Assembly: GCA_900759335.1 (NCBI GenBank)
Contig: CAAEUX010000097.1
Coordinates: 1 to 8,978 of the forward strand
Direction of reading: 5' to 3'
DNA from: an uncultured Collinsella sp.
GTDB lineage: Bacteria > Actinomycetota > Coriobacteriia > Coriobacteriales > Coriobacteriaceae
Length of the DNA: 8,978 nt
The notes under the pieces were generated by a model. The model saw only the letters and a program-made list of their open reading frames with translations. It did not search any database and was not told the origin of the DNA. Of the stretch, positions 1 through 5,935 are shown piece after piece. Each line of letters begins with the position of its first letter. Position 1 is the stretch's first letter. The translations under genes and the position numbers were made by a program.

Positions 1-42
1 GACCTTGAACTGCCTGTCGTATCGCTTTCTTCTTTGCGTCAT
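1..42 (-). CDS. IS3-type transposase OrfA, first 14 codons only
   Basis: The reading frame starts at the ATG at 42 and gives MTQRRKRYDRQFKV before the window ends. A basic start followed by a Y-x-x-x-F-K pattern is typical of the N-terminus of IS3/IS911 OrfA, the helix-turn-helix DNA-binding subunit that is joined to OrfB by programmed frameshifting in this family. An AAAGGTG Shine-Dalgarno sequence lies 7 nt upstream. It is transcribed in the same direction as the transporter operon upstream of it. The fragment is too short to exclude another transposase family that shares this start. Confidence 0.6.
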   Translation of the reverse strand, partial: MTQRRKRYDRQFKV

Positions 43-80
43 CTTGAACACCTTTCGCTCTTAACTAGGTGTCCAATTCA
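1..80 (-). mobile_element. Left end of an IS3-family-like insertion sequence (runs off the window)
   Basis: Read on the minus strand from position 80, the DNA begins TGAATTGGACACCT. This is a TG-starting terminus of the kind found at IS3-family inverted repeats. It is followed after 38 nt by a transposase-like start codon at position 42 preceded by an AAAGGTG ribosome-binding site. Only one end is in the window, so the matching right end, the length and any target duplication cannot be seen. The exact outer boundary could be 80 or 83, because the reading TGATGAATTGG is also possible. The family call rests on the terminal sequence together with the OrfA-like peptide and is moderately secure. 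Confidence 0.6.
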
Positions 81-1394
81 TCATACCCACTCCACATTGG
101 AATCCTCCGATGTGCCTTCGCACGCTTGCATGACCTCGATACCATGCGATCGTGCGAACTCGACGAGCTCTGCGTTGCGGGCGTTTATGGTGCCGAAGGC
201 GGCGGGGCACACGATAAGACGCGCGCAGTGGACGAGGAGCTCTTTGGCGCGGGCTATGGTTTTATCTCCGATCGGCTCGAAGGCGCGCTCGGCCACGCAT
301 TCCGTCGCCAGGTCGCGCGCAAGCTCGCAGTCGATGTCCCCTTCGTGCAGAACGCCCGCGTAGAACGCCTTGCCCTGCCGGATGAGCTGGCGAAACACAG
401 CCGACCCCGTACCTGCGCCGGCGATGACGAACGTGTGCGCATCGCCGTGTGGGCGCCCAATTTCCACGCTGCCGAAGCGCTCGTTGAAGGTGCCATGTTT
501 AAGGCCGTAGAGCTCGCCAATCGTCTCGCGCGTGAATATGTCCTCGGGTGCGCCGGCGCGGAAGACCCGGCCGTCCTTCACGCAAATCACCTTGTCGGCG
601 CTTTTCTGCGCGAGCTCGAGTTCGTGGATGGACATGATGACAGCCACATTCCGCGATTTCGCAAGGTGGCGTAGTATTCGCAGCAGGTCGATCTGGTAGC
701 GGATATCGAGATACGACGTGGGCTCGTCGAGCACGAGCACACGCGGATCCTGCGCGATGGCGCGTGCGAGCATGACGCGCTGGCGTTGCCCGTCGCTTAT
801 CTGCATGAAGTCGCGCTCGGCGAGCTCTTCCACATGTGCGGTTTTCATGGCCTCGTCGACCCGACTATGGTCGTCGGGCGAGAGTGTGCCCATTCGCCCG
901 GTGTAGGGATGCCTTCCCGCCTCTACGATATCGCGGCAGGTGAGGAGCTCGGTCCGGGGGCGATCTGTCAGCATAACGGCAAGGTTCCTTGCGAATTCCG
1001 CCGTCTTCCATCGGGAAATCTCCCGCCCGTCGAGCTCGACCGCGCCGGCAAGCGGTGCCAGATGGCGTGTGATGGTTTTCAAGATGGTCGACTTGCCCGA
1101 GCCGTTTGGCCCGATGAGCGCCACGACGTCGCCCGCGCGAACCTCCAGATCGACGCCTTCGACTACGACCTTCTTGTCGTAGCCCGCCGACAGGTCGCTT
1201 ATGCGGAAAAGCGGCGCTCCGTCAGCCTGCGTTTCGACCGGGGTTTCGGGGTTCGAGTCCGCTCGGAGGAGGCGTTCCGCGCGCAGTTCCGCACGAGCCG
1301 AGAGTGCCTTCTGGCGCTTTCGTGCGAGCTCAGGACTGTCTAAGCATGGAATGTCCCTTCCGAGCGTTTTGGGCCGCGGCACGAATTCCCCCAT
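81..1394 (-). CDS. ABC importer ATPase (FecE/BtuD type) with extra C-terminal Rossmann-like domain
   Basis: This is the cytoplasmic ATP-hydrolysing subunit of a metal-chelate/corrinoid/haem-type importer, 437 aa. An unusual N-terminal extension of about 60 residues, rich in Arg and Ala, precedes the nucleotide-binding domain. Walker A is GPNGSGKS (about 95-102), the signature motif is ISDGQRQR (about 199-206, with Asp replacing the second-position Gly of LSGGQ), Walker B is RVLVLDEPTSYLD (about 218-230), and the switch His is in SIHELE (H257). The usual Q-loop position reads VMLTDRP, without an obvious Gln. Residues from about 320 to 425 form an added domain that begins with a glycine-rich strand-loop (VIAGAGTGSA) and contains GVLHEGDID and a late PAAFGTINARN segment. 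Similar tails occur on some archaeal and anaerobe BtuD-like ATPases, and their function is not known to me. The start is chosen because ATG directly follows the permease stop and GGTGAGG lies just upstream. Substrate specificity cannot be read from this subunit. Confidence 0.9.
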   Translation of the reverse strand: MGEFVPRPKTLGRDIPCLDSPELARKRQKALSARAELRAERLLRADSNPETPVETQADGAPLFRISDLSAGYDKKVVVEGVDLEVRAGDVVALIGPNGSGKSTILKTITRHLAPLAGAVELDGREISRWKTAEFARNLAVMLTDRPRTELLTCRDIVEAGRHPYTGRMGTLSPDDHSRVDEAMKTAHVEELAERDFMQISDGQRQRVMLARAIAQDPRVLVLDEPTSYLDIRYQIDLLRILRHLAKSRNVAVIMSIHELELAQKSADKVICVKDGRVFRAGAPEDIFTRETIGELYGLKHGTFNERFGSVEIGRPHGDAHTFVIAGAGTGSAVFRQLIRQGKAFYAGVLHEGDIDCELARDLATECVAERAFEPIGDKTIARAKELLVHCARLIVCPAAFGTINARNAELVEFARSHGIEVMQACEGTSEDSNVEWV

Positions 1395-2435
1395 CTACCT
1401 CACCCGCTTCTTCAACATGAGTGCGATAACCACCGGCGCGCCGAAGATGGCGGTGACGGCGCTGATGGAAAGCTCGACGGGAGAGAACAGCGTGCGCGCG
1501 ATCAAATCGCAGCCCGCGCAGAAGATGGCGCCTCCCAAGAAGCACGCAGGAATCACGCGGATGGGCTTCGACGACTTCAGCGCCGACTTAACGAGATGCG
1601 GAACCGCGATGCCTACGAACGACACCGGACCAGCGAACGCGGTCACGCAGGCGGAGAGCATGCTCGCTAGAAGGACGAGCACCACGCGGAAGCGTGCGAC
1701 GTTCACGCCGACGCTTTTCGCGTAGGCTTCTCCCAGCTGGAAGGCGGAAAGGGGCTTCGATATCGCGAATACGCATGCGCTCACGGTGATCACCACGACC
1801 GCGATGACCGCGACGTCGTCCCAGCTCGAACCCGAGAAGCTACCCAAAGACCAGTTGTGCAGGTTCACGATGGACTGGTCGTCGGCGAAGGCGATGAGGA
1901 AGTTCGTCGCCGCCGAGCAGATGTATCCCACCATGACGCCCGCCACGATGAGCATGGCCATGGAACTTATGCGCCGTGCGATGAGGAGCACGAAGCCGAT
2001 GGTGATAAGCGAGCCCAGAAACGCTGCGACCACCATGGCCGGCGAGGACATGGCCTGGTTCGCGCCCAGAAGTACGATCATCGTAAGCGCGACGACGAAC
2101 TTTGCGCCCGAGGAGACGCCCAAGATGAACGGGTCGGCGATGGGGTTGTTGAAAAACGTCTGCAGCAGGAACCCGGAGAGGGAAAGCGCCCCGCCGAGAA
2201 GCACGGCTGAAAGCACACGCGGCAGGCGAATCTCCCAGATGACTTGGCTTTCCATGGAATTGGCCGCGCCGCCCGAAAGGATGCCGGGGATGTGGTCTGC
2301 GGGCACGAGCACGCTCCCGATGCACAGGTTGGCCCCGACGAGCACGATGAGGGCAACGGCGAGCAGCGCCGTCACGACGCGACACCGCGCGGCGCGCCCC
2401 GATTCGTCGTATGTCATGGAAAGTCGGCTTCTCAT
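1395..2435 (-). CDS. ABC importer permease, FecCD/BtuC family
   Basis: This is the membrane subunit of a binding-protein-dependent importer for cobalamin, haem or iron-siderophore class substrates, 346 aa, the usual family length. The protein is largely hydrophobic. Family hallmarks are visible: IRLPRVLSAVLLGGALSLSG followed by QTFFNNPIADPFILGVSSGA near residues 80-120, and a C-terminal block with GPVSFVGIAVPHLVK, then a C-D-L-I-A-R segment and FSPVELSISAVTAIFGAP. The first long membrane segment starts after about residue 20 (VVTALLAVALIVLV). The chosen ATG lies 4 nt after the stop of the binding-protein gene, and a second Met at residue 7 is a possible alternative. The stop codon abuts the start codon of the ATPase, so the two are almost certainly translated together. 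The family is certain; the transported compound is not. Confidence 0.93.
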   Translation of the reverse strand: MRSRLSMTYDESGRAARCRVVTALLAVALIVLVGANLCIGSVLVPADHIPGILSGGAANSMESQVIWEIRLPRVLSAVLLGGALSLSGFLLQTFFNNPIADPFILGVSSGAKFVVALTMIVLLGANQAMSSPAMVVAAFLGSLITIGFVLLIARRISSMAMLIVAGVMVGYICSAATNFLIAFADDQSIVNLHNWSLGSFSGSSWDDVAVIAVVVITVSACVFAISKPLSAFQLGEAYAKSVGVNVARFRVVLVLLASMLSACVTAFAGPVSFVGIAVPHLVKSALKSSKPIRVIPACFLGGAIFCAGCDLIARTLFSPVELSISAVTAIFGAPVVIALMLKKRVR

Positions 2436-2439
2436 GGTG

Positions 2440-4011
2440 CTAGCCGAGCTTCCTCAGATAATGGAAGTCGCTCGCGTCATCGCCGGTGAACGCCCCGTGC
2501 AGCTCGTCGATAATGTCGGCGGTAGAAGTCATCTGCTGGTACATGTCGGCGCTTGTGACCCAGACGTTGCCGTTCTTTACAGCTTTGAACTGCGACAATA
2601 GCGCGTTTTTGCCTACGAAGTCTTTCAAGGTGGCAACCGATTCGTCGATGGTGCCGTTGTAGACGATGATGTCGGCATCCTTCGCCGTCGCGTAGAAGCG
2701 CTCCATTTCGAGCGTTACTGACGAACCTGACGTCGACGCCTTCTGCGCGTCATCGAGCGCGTAGCTGCCGCCTGCAAGCTCGATCATCTGCGCCACGTAG
2801 TCGCCCGCCCGCCGCGTGACGGCGGCCCCGTTCGAGTTAATGTAGAAATACGCCACGGTTTTACCTGACGACGCGAGCCTCGACGTTTGCTCGACGCGGG
2901 CCTTCTGCTCGTTGAACAGGTGCGCGGCCTCGTCTTCCTTGTCGAACAGGACGCCGAAAAGCTTAATCCACTCGACGCGCCCGAGTGCTTCGGGCTCGCT
3001 CGACGACTGTTCGGTGAGCACGACGAGCCCGAGCTTCTGCAGCTTTTCCTTCACATCGGGCGTGTGGTTGATCATGGTGTTCTCGATGGCGAGCGTGCAG
3101 CCCGAGGCCGATATTCGCTCGTAGTCGGGCGCGCTGTACTTGCCGCCGTAGGCGATCGCCCCACTTTCGAGCGCGCTTTTGAAGCCCCCGACCGAGCAAT
3201 CGTCGGCCTTCGTGCCCGACATGAGGATATTGTCGTTCGCATCGAGCGCGTCGACCAGGCACATCGTCGCCGACGACACGAGGTACACCTTGTCGGCGGG
3301 GCGCCTTATGACCGCGATGTCGGAGCTCAACCCATCAGGTACCTTTGCATTTTGCGGCACCACGAGGAAGCGCTCCCCGTTCGAAATGCAGATAAGCCGC
3401 AGGCCGCCTTCGTACTCGTCGACAGTGAAGTGCTCGGCGTATTCAAGCTGAAGCGTTCCCGTCGGCTTCCAGCCGCAGCCCAAATCGGCGTTGTGGAAGT
3501 CGGCCGCGGCGTTTGAAGCCGCTCCCGCAGGGGAGCCGCCGCTTGCTTCGTCGCCCGATTTCTCCTTCATGGTGGATGAGTCGAAGTGGAGCGTGTAGTC
3601 GATGGTGTGCGGCGTCGACATGGCGACGGTCTCGGCCGACACGGCGATGTCCTCGTCGAGCGTGACGGGTATCTCGAACGTGGAGTTGCCGCCGTCGTTT
3701 ACGGGCGCGTAGTCCACGCCGTCGACGGTCATCTTGTCGTAGTTCGAACTCGACCAGGTGATGGTCGCGGTGTAGGTGTCGCCATCCTTCACAATTGTGG
3801 TGGGCGAGGCGATGCTTGCACGTCCTGACCCACCGGAAAGCGAGACGCTCACAGTGTATTCCTGAGTGCCCGCCGTGCCACCGGTCGCGTTCGGGCTCGC
3901 ACTGCACCCCGCGAAGGGAAGCGCGAGCAGGGCGACGAGAACGCAGGCGATCGCGCGCGCCGCGATGCTGCGGCGCTCCCTGCTTTCCCCCTTGGGAAGA
4001 ATCGACCGCAT
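2440..4011 (-). CDS. Substrate-binding lipoprotein with N-terminal NEAT-like domain fused to a TroA/BtuF-type binding domain
   Basis: This is the extracytoplasmic solute receptor for the adjacent permease and ATPase, 523 aa, much longer than the usual 300-380 for a FecB/BtuF-type protein. A signal peptide with basic n-region and a hydrophobic core ends in the lipobox PFAGC, so Cys36 should be lipidated. Residues about 50-144 form a beta-rich module (W-S-S-S-N-Y near 86-91, FEIPV near 112-116, and an H-x-x-x-Y-T-L-H-F ending at 143) that resembles the domain of the neighbouring small lipoprotein. A low-complexity Gly/Ala/Ser linker follows to about 170. The remainder matches the architecture of periplasmic metal-chelate receptors: a first lobe, a long helix region around W-I-K-L-F-G-V-L-F-D-K-E-D-E-A, then a second lobe with D-A-D-I-I-V-Y-N and V-K-N-G-N-V-W-V. 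The start lies 4 nt past the upstream stop with only a weak ribosome-binding site, implying coupling. The similarity of the first domain to haem-binding NEAT folds is inferred. Confidence 0.85.
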   Translation of the reverse strand: MRSILPKGESRERRSIAARAIACVLVALLALPFAGCSASPNATGGTAGTQEYTVSVSLSGGSGRASIASPTTIVKDGDTYTATITWSSSNYDKMTVDGVDYAPVNDGGNSTFEIPVTLDEDIAVSAETVAMSTPHTIDYTLHFDSSTMKEKSGDEASGGSPAGAASNAAADFHNADLGCGWKPTGTLQLEYAEHFTVDEYEGGLRLICISNGERFLVVPQNAKVPDGLSSDIAVIRRPADKVYLVSSATMCLVDALDANDNILMSGTKADDCSVGGFKSALESGAIAYGGKYSAPDYERISASGCTLAIENTMINHTPDVKEKLQKLGLVVLTEQSSSEPEALGRVEWIKLFGVLFDKEDEAAHLFNEQKARVEQTSRLASSGKTVAYFYINSNGAAVTRRAGDYVAQMIELAGGSYALDDAQKASTSGSSVTLEMERFYATAKDADIIVYNGTIDESVATLKDFVGKNALLSQFKAVKNGNVWVTSADMYQQMTSTADIIDELHGAFTGDDASDFHYLRKLG

Positions 4012-4015
4012 GGCG

Positions 4016-4549
4016 TTACTTCAGTGCGTCGGCGCGCAGATCGACGCCGGCGGATTCGAACACGAGCGTGCGGTCGTACCACCGCTCCCTTTTAATGCTC
4101 CACGCGGCGCAGTCGGTGTCCTCGTCGAGTGCTTCAACGGGCACGTCGTAGGTGTACTTGCCTTCCGCGTTTTCCACATAGGGGATGAAGTCGGCCTCGC
4201 TCGCGGCGGCAGCCTCGTCGCCCGTGCCCATGAAGAGCTTGCCGTAGCCCGTGCCGGAAAGCGTCATCACGCAGTGCATGGAGCCGTTTTCCACGATGAG
4301 CTGGGCGTCCACAATCCTGAACATGCTCGAGCTGGAATCTACGGTGATCGGATAGGTGCCGTCGGCCACCTTGTCGGCGGTGATGGGGGCAGCGCTTGCG
4401 CCCTCGGGCGCATCGGCCGTCTGTTCGGTCTTTTCCTGGGAATCGGCATCGCTTGCCTTTGCGCTGTCGATTGAATTTCCGCCGCAGCCGGCGAGCGAGA
4501 ACGCGAAAAGCGCCGCCGACAGGGCGAAGGCGAGGGTTTTCTTCAACAT
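4016..4549 (-). CDS. Small surface lipoprotein with a single NEAT-like beta domain
   Basis: The product is 177 aa. A signal peptide (KK n-region, Ala/Phe/Leu core) ends in the lipobox SLAGC, making Cys22 the lipid anchor. A charged, Ala/Asp/Glu-rich spacer runs to about residue 60, then a compact domain spans about 63-168: DGTYPITV, a run of four Ser before MFRI, SGTGYGKLFMGTG, YTYDVPVEALDED and W-Y-D-R-T-L-V-F. The same spacing recurs in the first domain of the next gene's product, so this may be a stand-alone ligand carrier or receptor that hands cargo to the binding protein. The pattern of strands and the closing Y/F-rich strand resemble NEAT haem-binding domains, but I see no decisive haem-ligand motif. 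The start is set by AAAGGAA 7 nt upstream and by the signal peptide; a longer in-frame opening to 4648 crosses a stem-loop and is unlikely to be coding. Confidence 0.8.
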   Translation of the reverse strand: MLKKTLAFALSAALFAFSLAGCGGNSIDSAKASDADSQEKTEQTADAPEGASAAPITADKVADGTYPITVDSSSSMFRIVDAQLIVENGSMHCVMTLSGTGYGKLFMGTGDEAAAASEADFIPYVENAEGKYTYDVPVEALDEDTDCAAWSIKRERWYDRTLVFESAGVDLRADALK

Positions 4550-4575
4550 GGAGGGGTTCCTTTCAATCGCTTCGA

Positions 4576-4684
4576 CCGCCCGCGCCGTGCGGTGGGCGGG
4601 CGGGATGCGAATGCAACGGGCATGCGCCGTCAGTCGGGGAAGGCGCATGCCCGTTGCACGGGGACGCGACCGGCGCCCCCGTGC
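4576..4684 (-). repeat. Cluster of three stem-loops in the cbiK-lipoprotein gap, including a perfect 17-bp inverted repeat
   Basis: In the 145-nt gap between two co-directional genes, arms 4612-4628 and 4642-4658 are exact reverse complements (17 bp, 13-nt loop). A second hairpin pairs 4656-4663 with 4677-4684 (8 bp, GCACGGGG/CCCCGTGC), sharing three bases with the first and so partly competing with it. A third pairs 4576-4581 with 4594-4599 (6 bp). No T-run follows any of them in the direction of transcription, so a classic intrinsic terminator is not supported. An intercistronic mRNA-stability or processing element that sets different levels of the chelatase and the transporter is the likelier reading. 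It could also be a dispersed palindromic repeat of this genome. Confidence 0.75.
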
Positions 4685-4693
4685 GCGGCGAGT

Positions 4694-5620
4694 TTACAGC
4701 TTGGCGATGGCGTCGTCCACGTGCGAGACGTAGATGTCGTCGACCGCGACGTTCTGTCCCAGGCCCTGGAGCAGGCACGTCACTTCGAAGCCGGCGGCCA
4801 CGAACTTCGCAGCCCAGCTGTCGGGGTCGGTCTCGTCTGCCATGTCGTTGTTCGCGTGGTCGCCCGCGACCACCATGAACGGCGCGAGCACGGCCTTCTT
4901 GTAGCCTGCGGCGCTCGCGGCGGCGATAACATCCTCGCAGGTCGGTTCAGCCTCGACGGTGCCGACGAAGAACTGCGTCAAGCCCTCGTTCTCGAACACT
5001 TCCTGCATCTTGGCATAGTCGGCGTTGGAATCGGCTTCGGTGCCGTGACCCATGAGGCACAGCGCCGTCTTGCCGTCGTCGAAGGACGCCATGTTCTCCT
5101 TAATGGCTGCGGCCACCTTCTTGTAGTCGTCGTCGGAGGTGAGCAGCGGGTCGCCGAGCGAGATCTTGTCGAACTTGTCGGCGTACTTGTCGAGCTCGTC
5201 TTTCACGTCGGTGTATTCCAGGCCACCCATGAGATGCGTCGGCTGCACGACGATTTCCTTCACGCCGTCTTCCACGCAGCGGTCGAGCGCCTCGGTCATG
5301 TTGTCGATCGTGATGCCGTCGCGCTTCTTCAGCTTGTCGATGATGATCTGCGCGGTGAAGGCGCGGCGGATGTCGTAGTCCTGCCAGTACTTCTCGCGGA
5401 TAGCGTCTTCGATGGCGCCGATGGTGATGTGGCGCGAGTCGTTGTAGCTCGTGCCGAAGCTCGTGACGAGGATGACCGGCTTCACGGCCTTCTCCTTTTC
5501 ACTCGATTTCTCGGAACTCGCGGAGGTGTTGGAGCAGCCCGCGAGCGCGACTCCGGCGAGCGCGACGGCTCCGGTTGCTGCGGCGCCCATGAAGCCGCGG
5601 CGTGACATCTGGTCGGACAT
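4694..5620 (-). CDS. cbiK: Exported CbiK-family cobalt/metal chelatase, predicted Tat-dependent lipoprotein
   Basis: Family members insert Co2+ (or Fe2+) into sirohydrochlorin or a related tetrapyrrole. The product is 308 aa against about 260-270 for cytosolic CbiK; the excess is an N-terminal leader. That leader carries a twin-arginine motif (SRRGFMG, residues 6-12), a hydrophobic stretch and a lipobox LAGC with Cys29, then a Ser/Glu/Lys-rich spacer to about 47. The catalytic body starts with ILVTSFGTSYNDSR (50-63). QPTHLMGGLEY covers 126-136, and the two probable metal-binding catalytic histidines are H192 (LMGHGT) and H255 (VAGDHANND). Their spacing matches that of His145/His207 in Salmonella CbiK. 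It is comparable to the periplasmic CbiKP of Desulfovibrio vulgaris, which is known and is suspected of roles outside B12 synthesis. The start is fixed by GAGGAAAGG 7 nt upstream. Expression is probably under the riboswitch in its leader. The exact metal and tetrapyrrole are unknown. Confidence 0.9.
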   Translation of the reverse strand: MSDQMSRRGFMGAAATGAVALAGVALAGCSNTSASSEKSSEKEKAVKPVILVTSFGTSYNDSRHITIGAIEDAIREKYWQDYDIRRAFTAQIIIDKLKKRDGITIDNMTEALDRCVEDGVKEIVVQPTHLMGGLEYTDVKDELDKYADKFDKISLGDPLLTSDDDYKKVAAAIKENMASFDDGKTALCLMGHGTEADSNADYAKMQEVFENEGLTQFFVGTVEAEPTCEDVIAAASAAGYKKAVLAPFMVVAGDHANNDMADETDPDSWAAKFVAAGFEVTCLLQGLGQNVAVDDIYVSHVDDAIAKL

Positions 5621-5627
5621 GGTTTTT

Positions 5628-5636
5628 CCTTTCCTC
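5628..5636 (-). promoter_or_regulatory. Ribosome-binding site of cbiK, with a matching anti-Shine-Dalgarno upstream
   Basis: On the minus strand GAGGAAAGG lies 7 nt before the ATG at 5620. This purine-rich block is complementary, over 9 pairs including one G-U, to CTTTTCCTC at 5743-5735, just downstream of the B12 box. It may therefore be the sequestered element of the riboswitch. Confidence 0.65.
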
Positions 5637-5641
5637 GGTTT

Positions 5642-5735
5642 GCCGGTCCCCCGGCGACAGTTGCTTGTCGGCACAAGCGAAAGAAAAGCGCACCCCTCGG
5701 GGTTCACAAGGAGCTAACGCCACGGCGATGCCGTG
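5642..5735 (-). promoter_or_regulatory. Hairpin-rich leader (expression platform) between riboswitch and cbiK
   Basis: Four short hairpins follow one another in the RNA. The first, 5735-5721, is CACGGC-ATC-GCCGTG. The second, 5703-5692, is a 4-5 bp stem ACCCC/GGGGT followed by GCGCTTTTCTTT, a weak terminator-like arrangement. The third, 5678-5663, is GCTTGT-GCCG-ACAAGC. The fourth, 5655-5642, is GCCGG-GGGA-CCGGC, a 5-bp stem capped by a GNRA-type tetraloop 5 nt before the Shine-Dalgarno. The leader from the B12 box to the start codon is 128 nt. Which of these is the switching element cannot be settled by eye; both translational (anti-Shine-Dalgarno) and transcriptional control remain possible. 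Confidence 0.5.
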
Positions 5736-5748
5736 AGGAAAAGGCGAA

Positions 5749-5843
5749 GCAGTCTGGCTTGGGGCGCGAGGCGGTTCGCCCGCGCGTCCTATACAGTAAT
5801 GTCCCTTGCCCAGGATTCCCACCTGGTTCCCTCCGCAAGCCAG
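5749..5843 (-). promoter_or_regulatory. Short cobalamin riboswitch aptamer
   Basis: The minus strand carries the conserved core in order: GGGAACCAGGTGGGAATCC, then a GGGACATTACTGTATAGG block equivalent to the CCCGCNACTGT region, and finally a B12-box-like AAGCCAGACTGC at 5760-5749. An outer stem CTGGCTTG (5843-5836) pairs exactly with CAAGCCAG (5761-5754) and encloses the core. CCAGG/CCTGG forms an inner hairpin around TGGGAAT, and GCGCG-GGC/GCC-T-CGCGC forms another. The aptamer is only about 95 nt, so the peripheral P7-P12 arm of the large AdoCbl class is absent; it resembles the compact cobalamin riboswitch variants. It should respond to adenosyl-, methyl- or hydroxocobalamin and lower expression of the downstream chelatase/transporter operon. 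The ligand form and exact ends are inferred. Confidence 0.85.
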
Positions 5844-5875
5844 CGCGGGCTGTGCGGGCGCCGCGCCGGTCATTT

Positions 5876-5935
5876 CCTTTTATCCGATTGTCATATGCTC
5901 GTTGCCGAATCTTTTACTATGATAGTGGGCACTTG
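5876..5935. promoter_or_regulatory. AT-rich divergent promoter region
   Basis: This stretch is clearly lower in GC than everything around it and lies between the start of the minus-strand riboswitch and the plus-strand leader, so both promoters should be here. On the plus strand TTGTCA (5888-5893) and TACTAT (5915-5920) are visible but 21 nt apart, longer than ideal. On the minus strand a GGATAAAA segment near 5884-5877 could be a -10, with TTCGGC 18 nt upstream as a poor -35. No single pair is convincing, so only the region is annotated. Confidence 0.4.

Noticed and set aside
1786..2601. Plus-strand frame of 271 codons opposite the permease
   Set aside because: Met/Thr/Ser/Ala-rich antisense shadow of a membrane protein gene in high-GC DNA; no domain visible.
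4612..4658. Reading the 17-bp inverted repeat as an intrinsic terminator of cbiK
   Set aside because: No run of T follows the stem on either strand, and the downstream genes have no other visible promoter, so the operon probably reads through.
4592..5605. Long plus-strand open frame of 337 codons opposite cbiK
   Set aside because: It is the antisense frame of a strongly supported chelatase gene. Its protein is Val/Gly/Arg-rich without recognisable motifs, it lacks a plausible ribosome-binding site, and it runs through the intergenic stem-loop.
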